NCBI GenBank assembly: GCA_938011325.1
Contig: CALLUD010000006.1
Coordinates: 496,001 to 560,000 of the forward strand
DNA: 64,000 nucleotides
Source: an uncultured Spartobacteria bacterium
Lineage (GTDB): Bacteria; Verrucomicrobiota; Verrucomicrobiia; Chthoniobacterales; JAATET01
Direction: 5' to 3'
Shown in pieces: positions 63,812 to 64,000 of the stretch; position 1 is the first letter of the stretch; every line of letters starts with the position of its first letter. The position numbers and the translations under genes are program-made. A model generated the notes under the pieces. It did not search any database. It was given only the letters and a program-made list of their open reading frames with translations, and was not told where the DNA came from.

Positions 63812-64000
63812 GAGCCGTCTGTCTCCTCCTTTTCATCATGGTTTCGACGGCATTCGCGCTCGACACGACGCCGCTCGAAACCCTCCCCGTGCAGGAGGGC
63901 GGTCGCAAGAAGCCCTATCGCGTCTTTGCCGACGAGAGCCTTCTCTCGATGGCCGGACGCAGCTCCGTTCCGATCGGCGACGAAAAACGTTCCGCCATGG
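63808..64000 (+). CDS. CcsA/ResC-like cytochrome c assembly protein (5' part only)
   Basis: About 64 codons visible. Signal peptide (MRAVCLLLFIMVSTAFA) then LETLPVQEGGRKKPYRVFADESLL. The LPVQEGGRKKP segment is typical of ResC/CcsA proteins carrying an N-terminal extension, as in Planctomycetes, Bacteroidota and Verrucomicrobiota. The haem-handling WWD region would lie beyond the window. The start ATG overlaps the resB stop (ATGA, 63808-63811), so the pair is coupled. Confidence 0.75.
   Translation, partial: MRAVCLLLFIMVSTAFALDTTPLETLPVQEGGRKKPYRVFADESLLSMAGRSSVPIGDEKRSAM

Overview
The window is a 64 kb, high-GC chromosomal segment with dense, short-spaced genes, frequent ATGA/GTGA stop-start overlaps and no tRNA, rRNA, CRISPR array, prophage or insertion sequence that I could see. 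The gene mix points to the phylum Verrucomicrobiota, probably the Chthoniobacterales/Spartobacteria side. The clues are an orphan PEP-CTERM secreted protein, a Gld-like ABC operon ending in a DUF4340 protein, a DUF6600-type secreted protein, PQQ-type propeller/cytochrome/LamG secreted giants, an eukaryote/archaeal-type ProRS and two adjacent PilT ATPases. The placement is an inference from gene content, not from a marker-gene tree.

Layout. 1-3.9 kb: a secreted GH78 alpha-L-rhamnosidase (cut by the window edge), a divergent AraC-type regulator, and a PEP-CTERM protein. 4.0-7.8 kb (minus): galK-cysE-cysteine desulfurase-SprT, with overlapping ends, linking cysteine synthesis to sulfur mobilisation. 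7.9-9.2 kb (plus): a YqjD/YqjE/YqjK-like membrane trio. 9.2-13.5 kb (minus): a secreted protein, then SLC13 transporter-lipoprotein-GT39-type membrane glycosyltransferase. 13.7-16.8 kb (plus): two PilT ATPases and coaX. 17.2-19.2 kb: rplI-dnaB behind a good sigma70-type promoter. 19.2-22.9 kb: a DUF6600 protein, Maf, a small membrane protein, then ruvX-truA. 22.9-28.7 kb: an STN-domain protein, a peptidoglycan amidase, a TIGR01777 epimerase, a Kef-like antiporter and a HAD hydrolase. 28.7-33.3 kb (minus): a four-gene Gld-like ABC export operon. 33.4-35.5 kb: a decayed ECF sigma gene fused to remnants of a paralogue of the intact gene that follows. 35.5-41.1 kb: a Na+/H+ antiporter and sucAB, where sucA has a structured leader and sucB lacks the E3-binding domain. 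41.2-53.2 kb: two very large secreted propeller/diheme-cytochrome proteins flanking an opgG-X-opgH glucan operon. 53.3-64 kb: YyaL, ProRS, M20 peptidase, nucleotide-sugar epimerase, DUF4230, glutamine amidotransferase, AsmA-like protein and ResB/CcsA cytochrome c maturation.

How the genes fit together. Much of the window concerns the cell envelope: periplasmic glucans, secreted haem proteins, haem attachment (ResB/CcsA), amidase, lipoproteins and glycosyltransfer. The ResB/CcsA pair could mature the CxxCH sites of the two large secreted proteins. The features most worth following are the opgG-X-opgH arrangement, the two domain-permuted haem propellers beside it, the PSBD-less E2 with its leader, the sigma/remnant fossil, and the repeated pattern of convergent genes whose stop codons interlock by exactly four bases.
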